Source: Candidatus Gastranaerophilales bacterium (GTDB lineage: Bacteria; Cyanobacteriota; Vampirovibrionia; Gastranaerophilales; Gastranaerophilaceae). From it: 64,000 bases of DNA. The notes beneath the pieces were generated by a model. That model searched no databases. It was given only the letters and a program-made list of their open reading frames with translations, and was not told the DNA's origin. Of this stretch, positions 54,423-64,000 are shown one piece after another (positions within the stretch are counted from its first letter, which is position 1; every line of letters starts with the position of its first letter). The DNA is taken from assembly GCA_017560095.1 (NCBI GenBank), contig JAFYOU010000056.1, positions 44,663 through 108,662 of the forward strand. Reading direction: 5' to 3'. A program made the translations under genes and the position numbers.

Positions 54423-54752
54423 ATGGATAAAAATAAAACTCAAGATGAAGAATTAAAATATTCAAAATTTCTATCTTCGCTATTTTGTTCTACTTCAATA
54501 ATAGCCCTTTCTTTTTTGAGTTTATTAAATAACTTGACTATTGATTTATATAGTACATTTACTCTGTTAAAGGTAGTTTTACCTGCGTCTTTTTGTTTTT
54601 GGTTTCTTGGTTATGTTATTGGCAGAATTTTAGATGGTTTAAATAAAAAAATAGTAAACGAACAAATTAAGCAAGAACGTGAACTATATGAGATGCCAAG
54701 TATGTTTGCTGCTGATGAGAGTGCTATGGAAGATGATTTTGGTGTTCTATGA
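54423..54752 (+). CDS. Small membrane protein between PilZ and sensor kinase
   Basis: This 109-residue protein has two hydrophobic helices (about residues 17-40 and 50-70) followed by an acidic tail (ELYEMPSMFAADESAMEDDF). It starts three bases after the PilZ gene and its stop overlaps the start of the histidine kinase by four bases, so it belongs to the same translationally coupled unit. It might transmit a signal to the kinase or the motor. I know no family for it. Confidence 0.6.
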   Translation: MDKNKTQDEELKYSKFLSSLFCSTSIIALSFLSLLNNLTIDLYSTFTLLKVVLPASFCFWFLGYVIGRILDGLNKKIVNEQIKQERELYEMPSMFAADESAMEDDFGVL

Positions 54753-56341
54753 AAATTAAGTTTAAATTAAGTATTAGTACATATTTGGCAATATTAATGG
54801 GTTTTGTTATTATTGCAGCAACTTCAATACTTGTTTTTGTTTCTATTGGAAATATCAATAATCTTATTGGTGAATTCGAGTCTGATGCAAATAGATTAAA
54901 AAACTATTTGGCAACAGTATTGACATATACAATCAGACAGGATAGCGAACAAAATGATTTTTCTTCTACCAAAAATATGCTTAAATTCTATAAGTCTGAA
55001 TCATTGTTGTCTTATATTTATATTAAAAATGAAAAAAATGGTGAAATTATCTTTGGACAAGAAGATTATGACGAATTGATAAATACTAATAATAAACCAA
55101 AAGAAATTTCGGTTGCAGTTGGTGATTATAGTTTGTTTTATGGAATAGATTCAAAAGATAGATCAAATATGTATAATGAGAGTCTATTTGAATTAATTTC
55201 ATATGCTTTACTTTGGATTATATTGATTGGCATAGTTGCAAGTATGTGTTTTGCTTCCATTATTTCAAAACCACTTAGAGAAGTTTCTGGAGCCGCAAAA
55301 AAAATTACCGATGGCGAGTTTGATATTATGCTTAATAAATCAAATTTTGCCGAAATTGATGATTTGATTTATTCATGCAATGAAATGGCCTTTCAGTTGA
55401 AAGAATTGTATTCTTCATTGGAATTAAAAGTTCAAGAAAGAACTATAGCCTTAGAAACCGCCAATCATAAACTTCAAGAAACCCAAGCAATGATGGTTCA
55501 CAGCGAAAAAATGCGCTCTTTGGGTGAGCTTGTTGCTGGTATTGCTCATGAAATTAATAATCCTGTTAATTTTATTCATGGCAATATTATGATTTTACAA
55601 AATTATGTAAGAGATTTACTTAATTTGATAGATTTGTATGAAAAAAATAATGATTCAATTCCTTCTGAAATTAAGTCAAAAATAGAATCTTTAAAACAAG
55701 ATATTGATTTAGAATTTCTTCGTGATGATGTTAACGACTTGATTAAAAGTTGCATTGAAGGAACGGAAAGAACAAAAAATATTGTTCTTGATTTGAAAAA
55801 TTTCTCAAGAATGGAAGAAATGGTTTTAACTGAGTTTAATATTCCAAAAGAAATCGATACTACGTTAAATATTTTAAATAATAAGTATAAAAATAGGATT
55901 AATGTTATAAAAAATTACGCGCCTGATACTCCAAAGATAGAAGCATATGGCGGACAGTTAAATCAAGTGTTTATGAATATTCTTGATAATGCACAAGATG
56001 CTATGAAAGAAGCTGGTACATTAACTATAAATACTTATAAAGATGGTAATAATGCAAAAATAGAATTCATTGATACCGGAATGGGAATCCCTGAGGAAAA
56101 TATTAAAAAAATCTTTGACCCATTTTTCACAACAAAAGCTGTTGGAAAAGGTACAGGCTTGGGAATGAGTATATCATATAGAGTTATAAATGATCATAAT
56201 GGTAGAATTGAAGTTGAATCAGAATTAGGAAAAGGTACAAAATTTACAATAACGCTTCCAATTTCTCATAAGGATGGGGGATTGTCGATAGAAGAAGAAA
56301 TTATTAAAAATTTACGAGAAGAAAATGGAGTTAACCAATAG
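54749..56341 (+). CDS. Sensor histidine kinase
   Basis: This 530-residue protein has two membrane spans (about 12-33 and 150-172) flanking an extracytoplasmic sensing domain, a HAMP segment ([19 protein letters not shown]) and a coiled coil. A HisKA block with [12 protein letters not shown] follows (H is the phosphorylated residue), then a HATPase with [34 protein letters not shown] and GTGLGMS. Its start overlaps the previous gene by ATGA. Its stop and the start of the HD-GYP regulator overlap by one base, so they form a cognate pair by position. Confidence 0.92.
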   Translation: MKIKFKLSISTYLAILMGFVIIAATSILVFVSIGNINNLIGEFESDANRLKNYLATVLTYTIRQDSEQNDFSSTKNMLKFYKSESLLSYIYIKNEKNGEIIFGQEDYDELINTNNKPKEISVAVGDYSLFYGIDSKDRSNMYNESLFELISYALLWIILIGIVASMCFASIISKPLREVSGAAKKITDGEFDIMLNKSNFAEIDDLIYSCNEMAFQLKELYSSLELKVQERTIALETANHKLQETQAMMVHSEKMRSLGELVAGIAHEINNPVNFIHGNIMILQNYVRDLLNLIDLYEKNNDSIPSEIKSKIESLKQDIDLEFLRDDVNDLIKSCIEGTERTKNIVLDLKNFSRMEEMVLTEFNIPKEIDTTLNILNNKYKNRINVIKNYAPDTPKIEAYGGQLNQVFMNILDNAQDAMKEAGTLTINTYKDGNNAKIEFIDTGMGIPEENIKKIFDPFFTTKAVGKGTGLGMSISYRVINDHNGRIEVESELGKGTKFTITLPISHKDGGLSIEEEIIKNLREENGVNQ

Positions 56342-57363
56342 TGGAAAATCAAGATAAAAGATACAAAATCCTTATTGTTGATGACGAAGAAGATAATTTG
56401 GCTTTAATGTATCGAACTTTGCGTTCAAAGTATCAAATAACTAAAGCGCACAATGCAATTGAAGCTTTAGATGTTTTAAAAACTGAACAATTTGATTGCA
56501 TTTTGTCTGATCACAAGATGCCATTAATGGATGGAGTCGAATTTCTAAAAAGAGTAAATGAGTTATACCCGAAAACTGTAAGATTATTGGTTACTGCGTA
56601 TTCTGATGTGAAAATTTTAATCGATGCAATTAATTATGCAAAGATTTATCGTTATATAAAAAAACCATATTCGCCTGATGAGCTTTTAATGATTGTTGAA
56701 GCGGCTCTTGAAACTTATCAGTTAAAAATAGATAATGAAAATTTAATTACTGATTTAAAGGAATTATTTTCAGGAACAGTAAAAGCTATTATAGAAGCTC
56801 TTGATGCTAAAGATTCTTTTACATTGGGTCGTTCAAGAAGAGTTGCTTTTTATGCATTGAAAATAGTTTCAAAAATGTCGTTAAGCTCTGCTGAAATTAG
56901 TAAAATTGAATTAGCAGGCTTGTTGCATGATATTGGAATGATTGGAGTTGCTGAAGAGATTTTAAATAAAACTCAAAAGCTTTCAGATGAAGAATATGAA
57001 AAAATAAAACTACATGTGCACTATAGTGTTAAAATTTTAGAGGACATTAAACAACTTTCAGAAATCACTGAAATTATAAAATATCATCATGAATATTATA
57101 ATGGTTGTGGTTATCCATATGGCTTAAAAGGCGACGAAATACCTTTGGGATCAAGAATTATTGCAATTGCAGATGCATATGATTCAATGATTTCTAATAG
57201 GGCATATAGAAAAAGTTTAACTAGTGAAGACGCTCTAAATGTTCTAGAGCAAGGTGCAGGAAAACAATTTGATCCAGATTTGGTTCAAATTTTTAAAAGT
57301 ATACTTCCTGAAGCTAACAATGAAATTGTGCAGTACGAAACTAAGAATTTATTTTTGGAATAA
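56341..57363 (+). CDS. Response regulator with HD-GYP phosphodiesterase
   Basis: This 340-residue protein starts at a GTG. The receiver domain (VDDEEDNLA, LSDHKMPLMDG with the acceptor Asp, KKPY) is joined by a helix to an HD-GYP domain with LLHDIGMI, the KLHVHYS metal His, IIKYHHEYYNGCGYP and IIAIADAYDSM. HD-GYP enzymes degrade c-di-GMP; all metal ligands and the GYP tail are kept. It overlaps the sensor kinase by one base and precedes the P-loop ATPase by three bases. With the PilZ receptor upstream it makes a compact control module for motility. Confidence 0.92.
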   Translation: MENQDKRYKILIVDDEEDNLALMYRTLRSKYQITKAHNAIEALDVLKTEQFDCILSDHKMPLMDGVEFLKRVNELYPKTVRLLVTAYSDVKILIDAINYAKIYRYIKKPYSPDELLMIVEAALETYQLKIDNENLITDLKELFSGTVKAIIEALDAKDSFTLGRSRRVAFYALKIVSKMSLSSAEISKIELAGLLHDIGMIGVAEEILNKTQKLSDEEYEKIKLHVHYSVKILEDIKQLSEITEIIKYHHEYYNGCGYPYGLKGDEIPLGSRIIAIADAYDSMISNRAYRKSLTSEDALNVLEQGAGKQFDPDLVQIFKSILPEANNEIVQYETKNLFLE

Positions 57364-57366
57364 CAA

Positions 57367-58050
57367 ATGAGAAAAGTGGAAATATATACAGGAGCATATG
57401 CTTCTGGAAAAAGTGAAAATGCTATCAATAGAGCTATCGAATATATTAAATTAGGTGAAAAGATTACTTTAGTTGATTTGGATACTGTTGAACCTGCTTA
57501 TTGTATGCGGCCATTAGAAGATACATTGAGAAAAATGGGTATAGATTTAATTTTACAATCTGACTATTTTGGATTGGGCGAAGCTGGTTCTTATGTAACA
57601 AATGAACAAATAAATTGTCTTAAAAAAAACCAAGATAATGACATTATTATTGATGTAGGCTATGGTGTAACGGGTCTTGATACACTTGATATTTTAAATG
57701 ACATTGATAATGAAAAAAATATTGATATTTTTCTTGTTGTTAACACATCTAAATTTGAAACAAGAGACGTTGAGTCTATTTTAGAATATATACAATTTAA
57801 TAGTGGTGAAAACAAAAAACCTTGGAAAAAGATTTCTGGTTTGATTTCTAATACCCATCTTGGAGACGAGACAACAATTGAAGATATTAAAAGAGGTTAT
57901 GAAATTTTAAAAGAAGTTTCAATTAAAATTGCAATTCCAATTGTAGCTTTAAGCGTGGATGAGAAATTTAGAAATGAATTTATCGAAGATAAATATGACA
58001 ATACGCCTGTTAGATATCTAAACAGGCTAATGCCAAAAGCTTTATGGTAA
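57367..58050 (+). CDS. MinD/ParA-like P-loop ATPase
   Basis: This 227-residue protein begins EIYTGAYASGKSENA, a Walker A of the 'GxYxSGKT/SE' type. Then come LVDLDTVEPAY and an IIIDVGYGVTG strand resembling Walker B/switch II. It looks like a soluble NTPase in the MinD/CobQ/ParA group. The function is unknown, but flagellar loci often encode the related FlhG there. It is three bases after the HD-GYP gene and ends before minus-strand genes, closing the run that starts at fliP. Confidence 0.7.
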   Translation: MRKVEIYTGAYASGKSENAINRAIEYIKLGEKITLVDLDTVEPAYCMRPLEDTLRKMGIDLILQSDYFGLGEAGSYVTNEQINCLKKNQDNDIIIDVGYGVTGLDTLDILNDIDNEKNIDIFLVVNTSKFETRDVESILEYIQFNSGENKKPWKKISGLISNTHLGDETTIEDIKRGYEILKEVSIKIAIPIVALSVDEKFRNEFIEDKYDNTPVRYLNRLMPKALW

Positions 58051-58350
58051 TTATTTTTGCACTTTGTTGATTGGAATATAAGTTTTTGTAGCTGTTTGTG
58101 ATGAAAAATGACTTGAATTAATGATTTTATCTAGCCAAGATGATTTATCGTCGATTTGATCAACTTCTTGAGCATCTTGTAATTGTTCTTCGGTTAAATA
58201 ATTTGCACTATCAGAGAAATTAAAATCTTGATTTGCATTCATTTCATAATATTCTTGAGTGTGTGCAACAGGACTGATTCTGTCTTTTGCAAAAACAGTT
58301 AAACTTAAAGTCATTAAACTTAAAAGTAATATAGAAAGCGTTTTCTTCAT
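58051..58350 (-). CDS. Small exported acidic protein
   Basis: This 99-residue protein has a clear signal peptide (MKKTLSILLLSLMTLSLTVFA, about 21 residues) and a short acidic, polar mature part (SDSANYLTEEQLQDAQEVDQ, DDKSSWLDKI), without cysteines or known motifs. AGGAGAC precedes the ATG. It converges on the P-loop ATPase, leaving no gap. The mature part looks flexible and could be periplasmic. Function unknown. Confidence 0.55.
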   Translation of the reverse strand: MKKTLSILLLSLMTLSLTVFAKDRISPVAHTQEYYEMNANQDFNFSDSANYLTEEQLQDAQEVDQIDDKSSWLDKIINSSHFSSQTATKTYIPINKVQK

Positions 58351-58448
58351 AATATTGTCTCCTAGTAAGAAAATACCATTTAATTAAAAATTATCAACAA
58401 CAAATGTTGCTACCAACTTAACATTTTTTAACTTATTAAAATTATATG

Positions 58449-58910
58449 TTATCTTGCAATATATTCTATATATTTTTCAAGTGCCAAGAAACCATCTTGG
58501 AATTCTGTACGTCTTCCTGATGTTACGGTTAATCTTAAATATTTTAATTCTTTTATTCTTATTTCAAATAGTTCGTTAGCATATGCACTTAAAAGAATGT
58601 CGCCACTATTTGCCCAAGACTTTAGTTGTTCAATTTGTCTGTTTACTTGTGAAATTGTAGAGTTTTCTAATGGCATAAAACCATGACGCCCCAAAATTGA
58701 TCTATCTGCATTTGTTATAGGTATTGCAGCAGAGCAAGATCCAAATATTTTTTTTATTAGTATATAATTTGATGCAAGTTGTTTGTGTTTAACTGGAACT
58801 TGCATTTTTCCCAATGCTACTGCTGTATTTATGTTTGCATAATAGTCATTGCTTCTAAAACTTTTATTTGCACTACCACAAAAGCAATTTGAATTGCTAT
58901 TTCTTAGCAT
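58449..58910 (-). CDS. Orphan soluble protein, Cys/Ser-rich start
   Basis: This 153-residue protein starts MLRNSNSNCFCGSANKSF, with two cysteines and several Ser/Asn, then a helical body (KHKQLASNYILIKKIFGSC, ISQVNRQIEQLKSWAN) and a compact C-terminus (TSGRRTEFQDGFLALEKYI). It has no signal peptide or membrane span. It is alone on the minus strand upstream of ndk. Comparison with the tagged orphans is loose (NKSF). I recognise no family. Confidence 0.5.
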   Translation of the reverse strand: MLRNSNSNCFCGSANKSFRSNDYYANINTAVALGKMQVPVKHKQLASNYILIKKIFGSCSAAIPITNADRSILGRHGFMPLENSTISQVNRQIEQLKSWANSGDILLSAYANELFEIRIKELKYLRLTVTSGRRTEFQDGFLALEKYIEYIAR

Positions 58911-59069
58911 TGTAAACTCCCACTAATAGTCGATATGTATTAATTATAATAAAAAACAAAAATATAAAAAACTATTTAATAAAAATTTACTTATATTGTA
59001 TGAATTTTTAAATTTGCGCTTTTTAAAAAAGTATGTTCTAATTGGGATGTATACGAAAAAGAGGTAAAC

Positions 59070-61034
<1,965 letters not shown>

Positions 61035-61108
61035 ATAAAAATTATAACATAATATTTAGTTTTGTAACAAAAAATAAGCTTTAAAAATACTTAAATGGAA
61101 AAAATATG

Positions 61109-61137
61109 TTGACTTCAAACCTTGTTTATTGTGAAAT
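61109..61137 (+). promoter_or_regulatory. Likely rpsL promoter
   Basis: TTGACT (61109-61114), a 17-base spacer and TGAAAT (61132-61137) lie 34 bases before rpsL, in the right place for the ribosomal operon. The -10 is imperfect. Confidence 0.4.
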
Positions 61138-61171
61138 AGAAAATACAGTAAACTATTATTAAGGGGAAAAT

Positions 61172-61552
61172 ATGCCTACAATTAATCAATTAATTAAACG
61201 CGAAAGACAAAAACAAATAGATAAAACAAAATCACCAGCTCTTACAAGCTGTCCACAAAGACGTGGTGTTTGCACAAGAGTTTATACAACAACTCCTAAA
61301 AAACCAAACTCAGCTATGAGAAAAGTAGCTCGTGTACGTCTTACTAATGGATTTGAAGTAACTTCTTACATTCCAGGTATCGGACACAATTTGCAAGAGC
61401 ACTCTGTTGTGCTGATCAGAGGCGGAAGAGTTAAAGACCTTCCTGGTGTAAGATATCATATCATCAGAGGTACTTTAGATACTCAAGGTGTTGCAAACAG
61501 AATGCAATCTAGATCTAAATACGGTACTAAAAAAGCTAAAGCTAAAAAGTAA
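61172..61552 (+). CDS. rpsL: 30S ribosomal protein S12
   Basis: S12 acts in decoding accuracy. The 126 residues contain [64 protein letters not shown] and a Lys-rich end. The Lys within TPKKPNS corresponds to the streptomycin site. AAGGGGA precedes the ATG and rpsG follows after 16 bases. Confidence 0.98.
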   Translation: MPTINQLIKRERQKQIDKTKSPALTSCPQRRGVCTRVYTTTPKKPNSAMRKVARVRLTNGFEVTSYIPGIGHNLQEHSVVLIRGGRVKDLPGVRYHIIRGTLDTQGVANRMQSRSKYGTKKAKAKK

Positions 61553-61568
61553 GAAAGGTTAATTCATA

Positions 61569-62039
61569 ATGTCAAGAAGATCAAAACCGGCAAAAAGAAT
61601 TCCATCTCCGGATCCAATATATAACAGCGTTGATATCGCTAAATTTATCAACCGTTTAATGAAAAAAGGTAAAAAATCAGTAGCTCAAAGAATTTTCTAT
61701 ACAACAATGGAAAAAGTTCAAGAAAGAGCTAAAGCTGAACCGATTGAAACATTTAAAAAAGCTTTAACAAATGCTACTCCATTAATTGAAGTTAAAGCTC
61801 GTCGTATCGGTGGTTCTACTTATCAAGTTCCAATTGATGTAAAACCAGACAGAGGTCAAGCTCTTGCTTCTCAATGGATTATTGAAGCTGCAAGAAAAAG
61901 AGGCGGTAAATCTATGATTGAAAAATTAACTTCTGAAATCTTAGATGCTTCTAATTCAATGGGTTCTGCAGTTAAGAAAAAAGAAGATACACATAAAATG
62001 GCAGAAGCTAATAAAGCATTTGTTCATTATAGATATTAA
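61569..62039 (+). CDS. rpsG: 30S ribosomal protein S7
   Basis: S7 starts assembly of the 30S head. The 156 residues begin MSRRSKPAKRIPSPDPIY and continue with VDIAKFINRLMKKGKKSVA and VKARRIGGSTYQVP, closing with the usual AEANKAFVHYRY tail. It follows rpsL by 16 bases. In most bacteria fusA and tuf follow in the str operon; here a hairpin and an unrelated minus-strand gene follow instead. Confidence 0.98.
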   Translation: MSRRSKPAKRIPSPDPIYNSVDIAKFINRLMKKGKKSVAQRIFYTTMEKVQERAKAEPIETFKKALTNATPLIEVKARRIGGSTYQVPIDVKPDRGQALASQWIIEAARKRGGKSMIEKLTSEILDASNSMGSAVKKKEDTHKMAEANKAFVHYRY

Positions 62040-62065
62040 TTTTAAGCATTTTAAATATAAAAATA

Positions 62066-62098
62066 TAAATCCACCCTCTTTTAAAAGGGTGGATTTAT
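62066..62098. terminator. Terminator after rpsG
   Basis: TAAATCCACCCT (62066-62077) pairs perfectly with AGGGTGGATTTA (62087-62098). The long stem ends the rpsL-rpsG unit and could also serve the convergent gene. Confidence 0.8.
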
Positions 62099-62134
62099 TA
62101 GAAAAAGTGTTTTGTTTAAAATTTTTGAGAGTTT

Positions 62135-62437
62135 TTATTTCTTGAATAAACCTATTCTATGGCCTATAGCTCTATCTACTTCAGCACGTGAAGCACCTTC
62201 TCTTATCTGACCTGATTCTCTCAATCCTCTTTCTATTTGCGCAGCTGTCATTTGTCTTCCTGATAAACCTCCATGGTCTAAAACTGTAAATGTTTGAGCA
62301 GGTACTCTTACATATGCGCCACCACCTATAGAGTGATCGGTATAATCTTTATAATAAGTATCACCATCACCTCTACCTCTTCCGAAAGCTGGTCTATTTG
62401 CATAATTGTTAAAACGATTAATTGAATTGATGTTCAT
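62135..62437 (-). CDS. Tagged orphan protein, glycine-rich centre
   Basis: This 100-residue protein opens MNINSINRFNNYANRPAFGRGRG, the clearest example in the window of the short aromatic tag ('PAFG/PSFKG') followed by Gly/Arg. Then come a Gly-rich stretch with a Tyr pair (TYYKDYTDHSIGGGAY), a soluble strand (RVPAQTFTVLDHGGL) and an amphipathic helix with a basic C-terminus (IGHRIGLFKK). AAAGGAAATTTT precedes the ATG. It is divergent from the radical SAM gene at 62604. It could be a secreted or displayed small protein; no function is known. Confidence 0.6.
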   Translation of the reverse strand: MNINSINRFNNYANRPAFGRGRGDGDTYYKDYTDHSIGGGAYVRVPAQTFTVLDHGGLSGRQMTAAQIERGLRESGQIREGASRAEVDRAIGHRIGLFKK

Positions 62438-62603
62438 AAAATTTCCTTTCTTTTTAATTACACATCATTAAAAATTTCTAAAAATTTTTTTTTGCTATAG
62501 TTGCTTATTTTTTTTAACATTTTTTTACATTTGTTTAAAATGGATCTAGGTTTTATAAATATTTTATGTTTAATTATTGGATTTTTTGTTATAAAATTAC
62601 TTT

Positions 62604-63539
62604 ATGGAAGTCATTGCCAATAAATTTATAGATTTTATAATTACCCAAAAATGTACTTATAAATGCAGATATTGCTCTCAAAGTAAAGGGCATGTCAAAA
62701 ATCGCTCTCATGCCTCTAAACATGTAATTAGTGGTTTTTATAGATTTTTGGATAATCTAGATAAAGATTATGAGATTACCATAACTGGTGGTGAGGCAAT
62801 TTTGCATCCTGAATTTTTTAATATTATAGAAACGGTTAAAAATAAGGGATTTAAAATAAATTTAATTACTAATTTATCTTTTAAATTAGAACAATATCAA
62901 AAAATATTTGATATACTTGGTGATTCCTTAAATAGGTTCGATATAAGTTTTCATATCGATCAAATTCAAAATTTTAATCTTATGTTGGAAAAACTTGAAG
63001 AATTCATGCTTTTAAAACATCGTATTACAAAAACTACATTTTTTATTCCTTTAGATAAGATAGATGCTAAAAAAGAATTAAAAATAGATAAAATTGTTAG
63101 AATGGCAAAAAAATACGATGCTGATTTTAGTTTTCAAAAAATAAGATTTTTAAATACTTTTAAAAATCCAAATAATGAAAAATATATTTCTCATCATCAA
63201 AAAAGAAAAACTTATGCAAAACTTTGTTTTGCAGGTTGCGAAAGTGCTGTAATATACGAAAATGGTGAAGTGTATCGTTGTTATTCTTCAAGGTTCAACT
63301 ATTCTAATTATTTAGGAAATATTATTGATTCTGAATTTAAATTAAATAGTGATGCGCATGCTTGCACCTCTTCTTGTTGTAATTGTCCTAAACCTCAAGC
63401 TTATAATCAAATTTGCATAGAAAGAGATTATATTGAGGCTTTTGGCAGAACAGCCAAAAATATCATTAATTTGCCTAGGCTGATTATAAAAAACAAACAA
63501 ATTGTAATTACTAAAATCAAGCAGTTTTTTAATTTTTAA
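62604..63539 (+). CDS. Radical SAM protein with C-terminal cysteine domain
   Basis: This 311-residue protein has the N-terminal CTYKCRYC (CxxxCxxC) that binds the [4Fe-4S] cluster for S-adenosylmethionine cleavage, followed by the TITGGEAILHPEF motif. In the last third CFAGC, RCYSS, ACTSSCCNC and QIC provide more than six further cysteines, as in SPASM/twitch auxiliary cluster domains. Such proteins modify peptides or mature enzymes and cofactors. No clear ribosome site precedes the ATG. It is divergent from the Gly-rich tagged protein at 62135 and 300 bases before the tRNA array. Substrate unknown. Confidence 0.75.
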   Translation: MEVIANKFIDFIITQKCTYKCRYCSQSKGHVKNRSHASKHVISGFYRFLDNLDKDYEITITGGEAILHPEFFNIIETVKNKGFKINLITNLSFKLEQYQKIFDILGDSLNRFDISFHIDQIQNFNLMLEKLEEFMLLKHRITKTTFFIPLDKIDAKKELKIDKIVRMAKKYDADFSFQKIRFLNTFKNPNNEKYISHHQKRKTYAKLCFAGCESAVIYENGEVYRCYSSRFNYSNYLGNIIDSEFKLNSDAHACTSSCCNCPKPQAYNQICIERDYIEAFGRTAKNIINLPRLIIKNKQIVITKIKQFFNF

Positions 63540-63578
63540 CAAAAAATTTTTATTTTTGTATTGGTTGTAATAATCAAA

Positions 63579-63608
63579 TTGAATTTCTTATCAGATTTAT
63601 GGTATTAT
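63579..63608 (+). promoter_or_regulatory. Promoter in front of the tRNA array
   Basis: TTGAAT (63579-63584), an 18-base spacer and TATTAT (63603-63608) would start transcription near 63615, one base before the first 89-bp repeat. The array and tRNA-Pro would then form a single transcript. Confidence 0.45.
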
Positions 63609-63615
63609 TATCTGT

Positions 63616-63824
63616 GAAAATTAAATATTTTGTTTGTAAGTAATTTCGGGACGTAGCAAGGACTCCTCGGTAGCTGGAGGTGCGCAAGGCCCGAGAGTAT
63701 AATTGAAAATTAAATATTTTGTTTGTAAGTAATTTCGGGACGTAGCAAGGACTCCTCGGTAGCTGGAGGTGCGCAAGGCCCGAGAGTATAATTGAAAATT
63801 AAATATTTTGCTTGTAAGTAATTT
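63616..63824 (+). repeat. 89-bp tandem repeats copying the tRNA leader
   Basis: Bases 63616-63704 and 63705-63793 are identical. The next 31 bases (63794-63824) repeat the first part of the unit with a single T-to-C change and lead into tRNA-Pro. Each full unit has an AT-rich half ending in TTTCGGGACGTAGC (the last 11 bases equal the start of the tRNA), then a GC-rich half. In that unit TTTCGGG can pair with CCCGAGA (7 bp) and CTCC with GGAG inside it. Bases 63825-63835 of the tRNA continue the repeat before the sequences diverge. Confidence 0.85.
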
Positions 63825-63898
<74 letters not shown>

Positions 63899-64000
63899 TT
63901 TTTTCAAAATCGTCCAACAGGTTGAACCAACGGTTAGCTCGTTTGTTTCTCGTAAAGCTCGAAATCTCGCTTACGATTAACTAAACTCTGCATACTTAAT
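63899..64000. other. Window edge after tRNA-Pro
   Basis: A six-T tract follows the tRNA. A short imperfect inverted repeat (CGTAAAGC near 63954 and GCTTACG near 63971) lies near the edge. I see no complete gene. Regions downstream of tRNA genes are common integration sites, but this one continues past the window and cannot be judged. Confidence 0.3.

Noticed and set aside
62540-62623. 27-residue hydrophobic frame overlapping the radical SAM start
   Set aside because: No ribosome site, AT-rich hydrophobic codons that arise by chance, and it would overlap the enzyme by 20 bases; conservation data would be needed.
63616-63824. Possible CRISPR array
   Set aside because: The two copies directly adjoin without spacers, differ from CRISPR repeats in length, and match the tRNA leader.

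Overview
This is an AT-rich bacterial chromosome segment with a Gram-negative envelope (KdsB for Kdo-LPS, an LptD/OstA-type outer-membrane protein, two further beta-barrel or autotransporter proteins) and flagella (flagellin, FliP-FliQ-FliR-FlhB-FlhA). Several traits point to the cyanobacterial lineage: ClpC, efp next to accB, a prenyl synthase next to a divergent-PAP2 (DUF212) protein, a flavodiiron protein and LL-diaminopimelate aminotransferase. A recurrent N-terminal 'SFKG-like' tag on orphan proteins also fits. My best guess is a gut Gastranaerophilales/Melainabacteria (Vampirovibrionia) genome. This is inferred from gene content and was not tested by any search.

Layout. 1-4.7 kb is accessory: a broken RhuM-family gene, a protein with a phage-type N-terminus, a small membrane protein, a tagged orphan, an HNH-like protein, a papain-like C/H/D protein and a 26-codon mini-gene. 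4.7-18.5 kb holds thrS, a REP-like palindrome, an autotransporter split by a poly-G frameshift (probable phase variation), secA, clpC, rpiB, fba and a flavodiiron protein. 18.6-36 kb is mostly envelope and unknown genes: a membrane glycosyltransferase, an outer-membrane protein, a degenerate TrpD homologue, rpsP, dapL, two divergent TPR genes, kdsB, lptD-like, an EnvC-like M23 peptidase with a 35-aa membrane peptide upstream, and a multi-domain secreted phospholipase-D-type protein. 36-48.5 kb is housekeeping: rplS-rbgA-rnhB, flagellin, a tRNA nucleotidyltransferase, efp-accB-accC, ispA, rsgA and accD-accA.

48.6-58 kb is one co-directional run joining the flagellar export gate (fliPQR-flhB-flhA) to a PilZ protein, a sensor kinase, a REC-HD-GYP regulator and a P-loop ATPase. 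It looks like a motility/c-di-GMP locus. 58-64 kb carries ndk, tgt, rpsL-rpsG (no fusA directly after), a radical SAM protein and tRNA-Pro(GGG). The tRNA is preceded by two perfect 89-bp tandem repeats that copy its leader and first 11 bases and then switch to a GC-rich, foldable sequence.

The genes connect in several ways: acetyl-CoA carboxylase is complete (accA, B, C, D in two loci); KdsB, the LptD-like protein and SecA serve envelope assembly; and the tRNA lacks an encoded CCA, which the nucleotidyltransferase at 39-40 kb could add. The strongest leads for something new are the tRNA-leader repeats, the poly-G switch, the tagged orphan proteins, the PLD-type protein and the degenerate TrpD.
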